Assembly (NCBI GenBank): GCA_023053545.1
Contig: JAKZAN010000005.1
Coordinates: forward strand, 8,928,001-8,992,000
Direction of reading: 5' to 3'
Length of the DNA stretch: 64,000 nucleotides
DNA from: Lepidurus packardi
Taxonomy: Eukaryota > Arthropoda > Branchiopoda > Notostraca > Triopsidae
In this document: positions 52,760-64,000 of the stretch, piece by piece
Layout of the letters: every line of letters begins with the position of its first letter
Position numbering within the stretch: position 1 is the first letter of the stretch
Notes under the pieces: generated by a model
Databases searched by the model: none
Seen by the model: only the letters and a program-made list of their open reading frames with translations
What the model was told of the DNA's origin: nothing
Translations under genes and position numbers: made by a program

Positions 52760-53813
52760 AGATTATCTCATTGCGATGTATTTTGGTATATGGGAGGGGA
52801 TGTGATTTTTTTGGGTGATCCTTTCCCCCATCTCCGTACGCTTACTGTATATCCTTGTTTCTACAAAAAAGAACCTGTTTAGAAAACTAGGATTTGTTAG
52901 AGTTGAACAAACCAGGTGTCGTTACCGGCAACTGCTGTACTATGCAAAACAATGTTGGAAATATAAGTACTAGCCGTCTTACAATTTGAAATTGTGAAGC
53001 TTCGGCATCACGAGCTCGCATATCGGGGATAGGAAACCGAGCAGGGGAGTTGACAAGGAAAAGGGCCGAGGCTCTCAATTTTTCACGATTTTTGAAGGCG
53101 ATCCCATTGATAGAGCATTACCTTATGGAGAAAAGCCCTGAAAACGCTTTTCCCCAGCTCGAAAAGGAACCACGCCCCCTTCTTGGTCCAATCCACCAAT
53201 AGAATTCGTCATTTTTACATAGGCCACACGCTTTGTAGCAAAATTTTTGAAAAACCTCGCAAAATTTCCCGAATTTTATTTATAAAATTACAAACCGTAC
53301 AACAAGAAAGAACATTTTTGTAAAATAGATTTTACGGGGAAAGTTTTGGTACAACACATAAGGAATTCAAGGCGGAAGCAAAACACACGTTTGCATAATT
53401 TTAGAATTACGGGCGCACATTTGCATCCCTCCGGGTCCTTTCAAAACTTCTAGCTGGCGCAATTTGTCAAAATGTTGCTAAAGTTGTTTCTGTCGTCAGC
53501 TTTCAGTTTCATATCCTCCGCCAGTGACAAAAAAATAACGAAAAATATAGAGTAACACAGTCAATAAATTAAAACATCTACCTAAAACACACAAATTATG
53601 AAAAGCACTCAACATCAGAATACCCTATACTTCCGACAAATCCTTCAATGAAGAAGATTGCAGAGCGAATAAAGTGGTTTATTCAAAGGTAAAAGAAAGA
53701 TAAACAGGCCCCTTATGATGTTCATGACGAATCTTGCGCTCTTGATCTGGTAGCTGAAACCATGTTCCACTTCCTTGGTTTGAACTGGTCGTAGATATTA
53801 TTAACGTTCGATC

Positions 53814-53970
53814 TGCCCGCCAAAGACCGCCCTTGCTGTCTAAGGTTAGCCACCGCCATAATGAAAACCTCCAACGATGTTTTCAATATGAATTGCCCGC
53901 CAAAGACCGCCACTGCTGTCTAAGGTTAGCCACCGCCATATTGAAAATCTCAACGATGTTTCAATATGCA
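53814..53970 (+). repeat. 80-bp tandem duplication
   Basis: TGCCCGCCAAAGACCGCC, then TGCTGTCTAAGGTTAGCCAC and CGCCAT, starts at 53814 and again at 53894, giving a period of 80 bp with a few differences. Both copies end in TTTCAATATG. Recent duplication; no coding role seen. Confidence 0.85.
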
Positions 53971-54283
53971 CTTCACTTCACTGCACTACACCACTTCACT
54001 TCACCACTTTGACCTAAATCTTAAAAACTAAAGAAACCATTAAATTAACTAAAAGTCAAGTCAGTTCAGTCAGTTAAAGTCAGTCAGTTGAAACTCAGGC
54101 ATTAAAACTCAATTGAAATCCTGAAGTACTAGGAGAACGGCGAATGAAAAAGCGGCGATTCTAAATCATGACTTGGCGAAAAGTGAACAAATTTAAAATT
54201 AAAACTTACAAGAAAACTCAACAATACAAACTGCATGTCTGTCGGCTCTTTGCTGTCCTTTATAGTAATCTTAGAAATGGCTT

Positions 54284-55186
54284 CGAAATCTTGTGATCCA
54301 TATTCGACTTCAACTAGACTTATATTTGCTCGCCTGAAAGAAACAATAAGTAGTAAAAAATTATAAATTTAAATTTCGAAGTGTTACTAGCATCATTCCG
54401 AAGCTCCCTATGAACTTTAAACTGAAATCGGATTCGTTAGGAGATGTTAACCTCTTGGCACAGGATTACTTCCTCTTCCCTTTATTTTGCCACCGAAAAC
54501 TAGAAGAAAAGAGAAAAATATCAGTACGCATGAATCAATTCATTAACAAAATGTTTAAAACTTACAAATAATTGAGAACAAACACATCCGCAGAGGAAGA
54601 CTACCAAAACGAGTGAAAACAGAAAAAGTATGAAAGGATAAAACTTGTCCTGATTCACGTTTGTAGACTTCCGGTGACACATAAACAACAACATCACAAG
54701 TTGCAGAAAACGTGTGAAAAGGAGAAGGACTTTGGAGAAGGAGAAAACTTGCCGAGTTTTGTGTTTGTAGACTTCAAATGGACAAATAAAAAACAACACA
54801 AGTTGCACACGTTTGAGACGTACGAAATCTTGTGATCCATATTTGACTTGAAATTATTTGCTTGCCTGAAAGAAATAATGAGTACTAAAAACTTATAAGG
54901 GTAAATTTTAAGTGTTACTACCATCACTCGGAAGCTCCCCATGACCTTTAAACTGAAATCGGATTCGTTAGGAGATGTTGACCTCTTCGCACAGGATTGC
55001 GTGTTCCTCTTCACTTCATTTCGCCACCGAAAAGTAGAAGAAAAGAAAAATATCAGTACGTATAAAACCGACATGAATGAAAAGAATTGAGTTTGGAGAA
55101 GGAGAAAACTTGCCGAGTTTTGTGTTTCTAGACTTTCGATGGACAAAAAAGACAACAACATAAGTTGCACATATTTGAGACGTTCG
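54284..55186 (+). repeat. Degenerate tandem duplication, period about 539 bp
   Basis: CGAAATCTTGTGATCCAT recurs at 54284 and 54823. Shared blocks follow in the same order: TTTAAACTGAAATCGGATTC, GTTAGGAGATGTT, AGAAAAATATCAGTACG and GGAGAAAACTTGCCGAGTTT, ending in AAGTTGCACA and TTTGAGACGT. The second unit is shorter (about 360 bp) because of internal deletions. No coding function is evident. Confidence 0.75.
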
Positions 55187-56862
55187 TCAAATCGACCTCA
55201 CTTCTGCATTTCTGGTTCGGGACATCGTATGAACGTCGCAACACCCAGTTGTCATCCCCCTCTCGCCACCTTCCACCCATTTTACTCGATTAACGTTACC
55301 AAAGATCCTGCAACGAAACGTGAAGTAGAAAAAGTAAGTTCGAAATGTATACAAACGAATCAAAATCTAAACGACATGAGAAAGAACAAGATTATCTTTT
55401 ACCTTGACCTCGCAAACACTCCGACTTACAAAAGTTGACTTTGGCTTCGCAGGCAATCTTGGAAACACCGCTGAATTGAAGAAAGCTCACCAAAGGACCA
55501 ATCGAAGCCACGGTCTATCGCTGCACTTTTCGCTCTTGAAAACACTGGGATTTGAAGAAAGGGGCATGAAGGAATCCCAAGGATCAGGCAAAATTAGCTT
55601 CCACAGACGAAACTTCCATTCCTGCCTGGGCTGCGTTCTTTAGTAGAGGCTCCCCAAATCCGTTGACCACCCGTTAACCATAGAAAAGCTTCGTTGTTAC
55701 CATTAAAGACCTAATGAATGGCAACAACAAAGACTTTTCGCCGCCCAGGAAATTAAAAGTTGCAGCAAAAGACCTAACCGGCCAGCAACACTTTAACTCC
55801 TGGCATACCTGTTCCTTCTGGTTCTCCTGATTCCCACAGAAGGTAAGTAGCTACCTCTAAGTAGCAGAGTAGCAGCTTAGCAGATTAAAGTTGCAAACGT
55901 TGTCGACTGCGAAGGATGATGTAAGGCAGGGATGAGGTAGAGAGCACATTTAACACTTTTTTTCTTTTACAATCGTAGGCCTGACCAGCCTTTTGCCAAA
56001 CATCACGCCACACTTAAACGCGCACTTGAATTGACTCCAGGTTTTCGAAGATAACAGTTAATCCGATTAGTAATGTTTAAATACAAACTCGCTACAAGTT
56101 TACGTCGCTAAATAAAAGCACGTCTGCACTGACTACTTGCTAGGGAGCAACTGACGTATAGGGGTTCTTCAAGGTACACATCCGTTCAACGGCAACAAAC
56201 TTGTGGATTCGTTGTGGTTTCAAGAAACACTTGCAGTGCTGCGCTGCTTTGGTTCGGGTTCGTTAATCCGTGGTAGCGAATATCAGAACGGCTTGCCAAA
56301 CCGTAACTTCTGGCGAATTCTACTCCGACGTGGGTCAAGAGCCAGAACCGAGCCCGAGTCCCAGCCATTCATCGCCCTCAGAATAGAGCTAACTGAATGT
56401 TTGAACTGAATTAACTGCAATGTGAAGGAGATTCTAAGTGATTAACTCGGAAACATTCGCAGGGGAACTGTTTACAAAGCGAAAAAGAAACAAAAAGTGT
56501 TTTGATATTGTTTACTTTTAACTACAAATGCAAGGTTAAGTGCGTGGCTTTCATAACGGTTAACTATTCATAGTATAAGTTTAACCATCAATGCCTGAAA
56601 AAGCGGACGTTTATTTGGATTGAGTGAGAGCAATCGGGAAAACTAAATCTATGTTGGTATGCATGTGGATTTTAGCAAATGCTCCCCCTGGAGCCAAATA
56701 AGGCTTTGGTACGGTTTCTTGCGGATCGCTTGGCACCTCCCCAACATACCTGAACCCGCTTTTATGCGTTTGCTGCTTTTAGATGTAAGCAAGAAAGGGG
56801 TGGTCTAGCCAGTGCTAGTGCTAACTCAAGGCACAACAATAAAATTTATTTGGTTTAACAAC

Positions 56863-58538
56863 ATGAAGCCGCTTTGTTCAATTTGCCAGGAGCTCTTCGC
56901 AGAAATAGATGTTCTGGTATCTGTCAAATGTGGCCACATTTTCCACCATAATTGTCTTAACAAATGGCTTGAAGGGTACGTTTCATTTCGATTGTAAAAG
57001 TAATTAAAAAGGGAAGATTTGGCCTACTGGTATACGTTTTATTAGGTCAAAAACTTGTCCCCACTGTCGGAATAAAACAGTTTCAAAAGATGTCGTCAGA
57101 CTTTATGTTGATACCGCTTCAGGAGGACATTCTCAACAGGACACTACAAGTCTAATCCAGAAGGTCGACAGTCTTTCCTTGCAAGTTAATAAAAAAGACC
57201 AAGAAAATGCCAGTTTGAAAGACCAGAAAGCCAAATTAGAGAAGCAAACGGAAGGCTTGAGGTAGTAGAATCTTCTTTCGCTCCGAAATCAGTTCGAAAA
57301 ACCAAATCTGGATTGATTTCAATTATACAGGAGAGAATGTAAAAAGTTAGAAACCAAGTTAAAGGACAAAGAAATGGGAATTGCTGCTTTCAAAGCCCAA
57401 GTTGACATGTATAAGAATCAGGAAACAGAGTTTCACAGAGCCAAAGAGGAAATCAAAGAAATTCGTGCTAAATTAGCCTTGCTCAAAGGGTAAAATCTGT
57501 GATAATCATATTATGATATTATAATTCCATCGACAAAACTTCTTGTCAAATCTTCAGAGTTGAGAAGATTATCTGCGAAGAAGACGAAGAGATTACCAAC
57601 ATTCTAGCTGCCTATAGTTACTCCGACCTCCCGGAAGTTCGCCAACTTGCCACATTCTGTGCTGCCTTGAAGCGGTAATTAATCAAAGACTCGTAATTAA
57701 TTACCAAATTAAGCCTGCTTAGGGAGGTTTCAGCCGCTTCTGGGGCAAAAAGGAAACTTCGTGACGATCTCAAAGCTAGCCGAAGGGAGCTCTCGTTTTT
57801 ACAGGAAGAGTTATCGCGAGTAACGACAGAATTAAACGATTTGAAAGCAAAGGAAGAAGGTTTGACTGCAGATGTTGAGCGTTTAGAGGAAGAAAAGGCA
57901 AGTTTAGCCAAAAAAGTTACGAACTTGCAGACAGCTTTGACGTCACCATCTGGAGACCCTCGCTCTAGTGCGTTAAACCGATTCTTGCATGAAAGCCCTG
58001 CACCTTTCCCCGAAGAAAAAATAAAAGCTGTGTCAAAATTTATCAGTATGCCAGGAATGCTACCTGAGGTAAAGAATTGGTAAACTTAGCTTCTTGTTAT
58101 AAGCATACGCTGTTTCGCGCTTAGACTCCCAGACCGAGAGGATTGAAGCTGCAGTCTCGAATCCCCTTGGCAGATTGCGACTCCAATGCAGAGTCTCTCT
58201 TAACCAGCCAATCCTCTCGAAGTATTGAGGAGATTGACATGGACATAGATGTGGAACCAGTAATACTCAAGAAATTTGCTGCCAGTCGATTGAGTGCCAA
58301 TCCACGCTTAAAGGCTTCACCTTACATCAATTACAACGGTTTTGGAGGACACGGGAAAGCTGATATTTTCCCAAAACCGCGCTTGGGCCAGACATTTAAG
58401 ATGAAGAAAAGTACATCTAGTTCGTCACTGACCAAAAAAATACAACCAAGTACATCGAGTTCGTCCATGCCCAAGAAAGTTAAGTATCAAATTGCTGGAA
58501 AGAAACTGCAGAGCTCAACTTTGGACAAGTTTCTGTAA
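56863..58538 (+). CDS. TRAIP: E3 ubiquitin ligase TRAIP (RING domain, coiled coil)
   Basis: Replication-fork ubiquitin ligase that acts on the CMG helicase and on DNA-protein crosslinks. Exons: 56863-56975, 57046-57261, 57331-57489, 57558-57674, 57723-58068, 58125-58538; 454 aa (human 469). An N-terminal RING (CSICQELF, VKCGHIFHHNCLNKWL, CPHCR) is followed by a long coiled coil (about residues 70-300). YINYNGFGGHGK is a conserved TRAIP block. The C terminus LQSSTLDKFL resembles a PCNA-interacting peptide but lacks Gln at the first position of the best alignment. An in-frame ATG at 56812 exists, but MKPLCSICQ is the usual family start. Confidence 0.92.
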
Positions 58539-58648
58539 AGGTTTCTACTATGTAATGCTGTAAAAATTGAAGCTTTTTTGTACTTAAAGGAACATAAAGA
58601 GTGAATGATTCTTTCAGGAGAAAAAGGATGTATTTTCATTCCAACTGT

Positions 58649-58921
58649 CTACGCAGAAGCTTGAGCCTTGTTCTTGGCAGCTTGCTTCAGTTGCTTGGCT
58701 GTGCTCAAGTTGTGTTTCCTGGAGAACTTCATGTTCTTCAAGAATTTGCGGTCCATACCCTTGGTGGATTCATGTCGCAAATTTTTCGGCCGCTTAATGC
58801 CGTTACGATGGGCTTTACGGTCTATACACAGGAGTAATTGTTAAGGTTGTACATTTTACAAATTTTGCGACACAATGGCTTTACTTTGGTTGTGATTGGT
58901 ATGATTCTTGGACTTCGCCAT
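58649..58921 (-). CDS. RpL29: 60S ribosomal protein L29 (eL29)
   Basis: Small basic protein of the large ribosomal subunit. Coding exons on the minus strand are 58921-58885 and 58821-58649, encoding 69 aa. MAKSKNHTNHNQ joins to NRKAHRNGIKRPK, then RHESTKGMDRKFLKNMKFSR, all diagnostic for eL29. The stop is at 58649-58651. An upstream non-coding exon is likely between about 58,950 and 59,150 (AG-GT junctions, a pyrimidine-rich start region). Convergent with TRAIP, whose stop is 110 bp away. Confidence 0.95.
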
Positions 58922-59254
58922 GGCAAATGTTTTTATCAGCCGCTGAGGACCTACAAAATTAAAAGTTATATATCAGAAATCTCATAATTTGTGACTTGCA
59001 GAAAGTAGGATAAATCACGGTAATTTATAACAAGAGATCTCACAATTTAACACAAGGATGACTTGGAAATTCGAAGATAAAGCCAGAATATTTACTCACC
59101 GTTTTCTCTTCGACACAAGCGATAGGAGAGAGCCTAGCGGTGTTTTAACCTAACTAGCGTATAAAACAACAACAGTGAGGTTTGACCACAACAAACACAG
59201 AAAACCTTTTAGATTAAATCACTTAAATACTTTCCAAGGTTTTTATAACATATA

Positions 59255-60311
59255 ATGGAAACTGCATTACCTAGCTCATCTTCCAGAAGAAAAGTCCTCA
59301 CAACTGCTATAGCTGCCTTGTGCCAGGAAGCAGGATTTGGACATTCAGAAGAAATAGCATTGGAAACCCTTGGAGAGATGCTACAAAGCTGTAATTATCG
59401 TTAGATTTATGTTTTCGATTACATTCCTACTAACATTAAGTAATGTTTATCAGTTATTACCCAAGTTGGGATCAGTAGCCATAATTATTGCGAACTAGCC
59501 TGCAGAGTAGAACCTGTGATTGGCGACGTAATATTGGGCTTGATATCCATGGGCGTCAGCGTTTATAAAATCGAGAAGTACGCTCAGAGGCCGAAAAAAG
59601 CAGTCATACCTACACCAACCCAAGCTACGGTCCCTAAACACACCGGAATTTTGCAAACCGGACAAAAAAGGTCTCATCCCAGCCATATTCCCGACCATTT
59701 ACCAGCATTTCCCGATTCTCACGCCTATATCCAGACTCCGGTAACGTTCAAATCAGCTGAGAGTAGATTATGCATGTCTTTGTCTAATTGCAGACCCACA
59801 AACAACCCGTCACTGAGTACGAGGCTATTCGAGAGAAAGCGGCTTGTCAGAAACGAGACGTGGAAAGAGCTTTGACTCGTTTTGTAGCTAAAACTGGGGA
59901 CACCCAAAGCCTTTTCTTGATGGAAGACAACGCAATGTTCCCTCGTAAGCTATTTCAACAAGTGTAATCAAACATAGCTGTAGAAACCTTACCTTACTCG
60001 TGGTTTAGTGTACAGCTAAGTTTTAGTGCACAGCTATGTTTTTTAACTAATGTTTTTGACTGATAGTTATTGCTGTAAAGCCGTTGGAGAAACCTTATAT
60101 TCACGCTTTATATCCCAAAGATCAGATCTTTGAAGAAGACGAGTCCGTTACGAGGATGAAGAAGCAAGAGCTGGAGAACGAAGAAGAGGCTGCCAAATTT
60201 AATAGAGAAAAGGGGAGTGGCGAAACGATTATTTTGGGTGAGACTACTGTACTAGATAACCCTTATTTGCGGTCTCCCAAACTGCCCTCGATGAAAAAGA
60301 GAAAGATGTAA
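59255..60311 (+). CDS. TAF8: TFIID subunit TAF8
   Basis: Component of general transcription factor TFIID; its histone fold pairs with TAF10. Exons: 59255-59390, 59454-59740, 59794-59944, 60067-60311; 272 aa. The histone fold is RKVLTTAIAALCQEAGFGHS to EPVIGDVILGLISMGVS. The family signature HPSHIPDHLPAFPDSHAYIQ follows, then the TAF8 C-terminal domain. The end is basic (PSMKKRKM), probably the nuclear import signal known in TAF8. Confidence 0.94.
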
Positions 60312-60383
60312 AATAAACACAATTTTAAATTTTTACTTGTTTATGTTTTGTCGTAACTAATCAAACATTCAAAGAAACTTCCT

Positions 60384-60841
60384 TTACTTTTTCCATAAAT
60401 GTGCGTATCTATTCACATCAAAGCTATCGTCCATGTCTTCCTCAATCTTGACTTTCTTTTTAGGTCTTCTGCGCTCTAATCTCTTTTGTCTCTCTGCTTC
60501 GCTCAACGTAGAAAGGTCCAAGGGAAACTACAAGCGATTAAAAAAGTAGTCACTAATTAATAAGGATATCAATGTACCTTAATTATCTTCCGAGGCTCTT
60601 TATAATCTACATTAACTGTTGAACCATCTTGTAATACTAAGACAGTAGGATATTTCCGAAGATATGTAGTTCTGCTTGTTTTCGTAACAACAGCTCGATT
60701 ACAGTTCAAACTTCGTGATTGTAAACTCAAAACTTTTGTAAAATTTGGAATCAAGAGGCAAAGTCTAATAAAATTTGTTTAACGAATAAAACATAGACTG
60801 TATTCTATTAGTTACCGCTGAAATCCTTCTAAAAAACTCAT
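60384..60841 (-). CDS. mRpL55: Mitochondrial large ribosomal subunit protein mL55
   Basis: Exons on the minus strand: 60841-60816, 60764-60578, 60527-60384; 118 aa (human 128). The N terminus is basic (presequence-like). Family blocks are YLRKYPTVLVLQDGSTV, YKEPRKIIKFPLDLSTLSEA and RRRPKKKVKIEED, ending DVNRYAHLWKK. Divergent from ferrochelatase with 280 bp between start codons, so the two mitochondrial genes probably share a promoter region. Confidence 0.92.
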
Positions 60842-61121
60842 TCTGCCAAATTTATTTAATTTGGCACCGAATCACTCGCTGGGAGTCTGAATATCGAGTA
60901 AAGTGACGATACAAACACAAAATCGATTGCAAAGCTGTTCTTATACAATACTCGATATTTTCGGCGTTGATTCACTCCGTATGGAAAGGTTTGCACGAGG
61001 CGAGTATTTTGCATAAATATTACCAAGTAAATGAATCTTTTAGAATGTTTAAAAGTTGAGAATTAAATTTTTTAAGTTTTGAGTATAAGTGTAACCTATT
61101 AACTATTTGCGTGCGTATAGA
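60842..61121. promoter_or_regulatory. Divergent promoter region between mRpL55 and ferrochelatase
   Basis: 280 bp with ATCGAT-like pieces (AATATCGAG at 60892, AATCGATTG at 60922, CTCGATATT at 60953). Similar half-sites appear in DRE-type promoters, but none is a perfect TATCGATA. Bidirectional use is inferred. Confidence 0.35.
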
Positions 61122-62746
<1,625 letters not shown>

Positions 62747-62926
62747 TTTAGGGGAGTTTCTACTTATTTTGTGTCTATGTGAAAACGGGTATTTTCAACG
62801 AAAACTGCTGGGGGGATTGCTTTGGGGATAGAAAAATTGTGATCTTATGCCATTTCTTCGTATGGGAAAGCTTTAATAGAAATCTCATTTATTTAAAACT
62901 ACTTAGCTCAATCTGAGGTTTGCTGA

Positions 62927-63739
62927 TCACCGTGAAGCAGTTTCGTAAACCCAAACCGTGTCTATGCCTTCACCAATGACTAACTTAGGTTTCCAGTTAG
63001 GTAACGGAAAGCGACAGGCGATTACGCGAGTATTGGGCTTTAATTGTTGCTGGAATTTAAGCTGCAGTGGTAACATCTGCCGACAGTAGGGACAAATGAA
63101 CCCAAAGTTAAAAAATGGATGAAATATTTAGCATACAAACTTACCATCTCTTCTACTCCGAAGATTACGACGTTTTCATAGGGCGCTAAGCTAAATTGCC
63201 ACAGATCTTTCTGCCAGAATGTGGTTTTACCTCTCACGTTCTCTCTCCATGCTTTGATTTTGGAATAAGCAACTAATACTGAGTTTAGTTCCACTCCATG
63301 AGCTGTAAATCCCTCCTTAGCAGCAGCCACAACCTTTTCCGGTAAGAAAAAAACGGTTAATTAAATATAAATCAAGGAAAAAGACCTACTAAACGTCCAT
63401 CTCCACTCCCCAAATCGACTAATTTTCCAGTTTTTCTTCTGCCAGCCAACGCTTTCATAACATGGTGTACTTGCTGAGTTGTGGCTGGAACGTAAGGTAA
63501 ACAAACTTTTCTCATTGCAGGCATTACAAACGGAAAAGCTATGACACTGACCAAAACCGCAGCTCCTCCTTCACAAGATTTTCAAACATTAATTCTCTTT
63601 TTCACTGAACATTCTAAGGCTTTGGCAGTTCTCTTAACTGTTTAATTATATTACCCGTAACTGCTGCTAGGATTAAACCTGCAGTAGATGAAGGCCTTTT
63701 CGGCCCACTAGCTGACTCGAAAATATTTTCAGATGCCAT
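62927..63739 (-). CDS. ATPSCKMT: ATPSCKMT/FAM173-type lysine methyltransferase
   Basis: Mitochondrial methyltransferase family that modifies ATP synthase subunit c (and, for FAM173A, the ADP/ATP carrier). Exons on the minus strand: 63739-63655, 63568-63390, 63333-63145, 63076-62927; 200 aa. A membrane-anchoring segment ([20 protein letters not shown]) is followed by [12 protein letters not shown], the SAM-binding motif [20 protein letters not shown] and the acidic loop GVELN. The final strand block is [14 protein letters not shown] cannot tell the FAM173A and B paralogues apart. Confidence 0.9.
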
Positions 63740-63864
63740 AACTTCCCTTCAAAAACGAAAAAAAAACTCTTGTTATTTGAAAACCCACGTGGATCAGCCG
63801 GGATCTCAATAAATAAGTCCCGCCTACTATATACAAACGCATATGTTTACAAATAACATTTACC

Positions 63865-64000
63865 ATGGCAATGGTAAGTAAAGAAGAGAAACGAATCTTA
63901 AACGTTTTGACGGTCCTTGGAAACCAATTTCGAATCAATTAGAGACGCTATTCTAACGTTGCCTAGTCGAGCAGTACAAAAGCTGAAAGTCAGACTAAAT
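63865..64000 (+). other. Possible start of a further gene at the window edge
   Basis: ATGGCAATG at 63865 is followed at once by a strong donor (GTAAGTAAAG), or reads through as 26 codons (MAMVSKEEKRILNVLTVLGN...) before a stop. It starts 126 bp from the ATPSCKMT start codon in the opposite direction, as expected for a divergent gene. The window ends before it can be identified. Confidence 0.25.

Larger units (their letters stand above)
52760..56862. other. Gene-poor region of about 4.1 kb
   Basis: I support no gene here. It contains an 80-bp tandem duplication (53814-53970) and a degenerate larger tandem duplication (54284-55186). Open frames of up to 158 codons (for example 54694-55170 minus) fall inside these repeats. 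Frames at 55139-55438 and 55404-55643 are interrupted and unrecognised. The right part may include the TRAIP promoter. Confidence 0.5.

Noticed and set aside
53814..53970. CRISPR-like or satellite array
   Set aside because: Only two adjacent 80-bp copies without spacers in a eukaryotic intergenic region; a simple tandem duplication explains it.
54694..55170. 158-codon open frame on the minus strand
   Set aside because: It falls in a degenerate tandem duplication, is Phe/Ser/Leu-biased and does not match its sister unit in frame.
55139..55643. Two open frames that might be exons of one gene (a GTAAG donor near 55335 and a CTTCGCAG acceptor near 55452)
   Set aside because: The splice-like joins give stops in the second frame and no recognisable family; I cannot support a gene.

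Overview
This window is nuclear DNA from an arthropod, most likely a crustacean. Nearly every gene is split by short GT-AG introns, many of them 45-120 bp. The introns carry small DNA transposons with terminal inverted repeats, and degenerate TTAGG (arthropod telomere-type) tracts are present. The neuropeptide F precursor has a peptide that resembles, from memory, those of branchiopods such as Daphnia. The species call is inference; pancrustacean origin is well supported.

Layout. 1-26.4 kb (+): one very large gene, a complete KMT2C/KMT2D (MLL3/4, Trithorax-related) histone H3K4 methyltransferase. I could join 35 coding exons in frame into 4,726 codons, and its larger introns hold most of the transposons. 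26.4-30.7 kb (+): ornithine decarboxylase antizyme, with its UCC-UGA +1 frameshift site and a downstream sequence that folds as an H-type pseudoknot; then 30.7-33.3 kb (+) CDC16/APC6. 33.6-34.4 kb (-): neuropeptide F. 36.1-39.5 kb (-): a 727-aa multi-C2H2 zinc finger protein with an AT-hook. 40.5-41.2 kb (+): TMEM69-like mitochondrial membrane protein, convergent with guanine deaminase (41.3-43.7 kb, -). 44.1-48.0 kb (+): an SLC7 light-chain amino acid transporter. 48.8-52.8 kb (+): a nicotinic acetylcholine receptor alpha subunit with two mutually exclusive Cys-loop exons and a 14-nt microexon. 52.8-56.8 kb: about 4 kb without a gene I can support, with tandem duplications. 56.9-64 kb is gene-dense: TRAIP (+), RpL29 (-), TAF8 (+), mRpL55 (-), ferrochelatase (+), an ATPSCKMT/FAM173-type methyltransferase (-), and perhaps the start of another gene at the edge.

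The genes do not form a pathway; this is an ordinary eukaryotic neighbourhood of unrelated genes, several in close divergent or convergent pairs (mRpL55/FECH are 280 bp apart, start to start; TMEM69/GDA are 110 bp apart, stop to stop). The observations most worth following are the antizyme frameshift cassette with its pseudoknot, the paired nAChR exons (both 181 nt, one interrupted by an intron), the nested transposons inside KMT2C/D introns (TTAA-flanked, TA-flanked pogo-like, and one insertion with an 8-bp target duplication), and the unidentified zinc finger gene.

Exon joins were inferred by eye from GT-AG sites, phase and family conservation. I had no transcript data and ran no database search.
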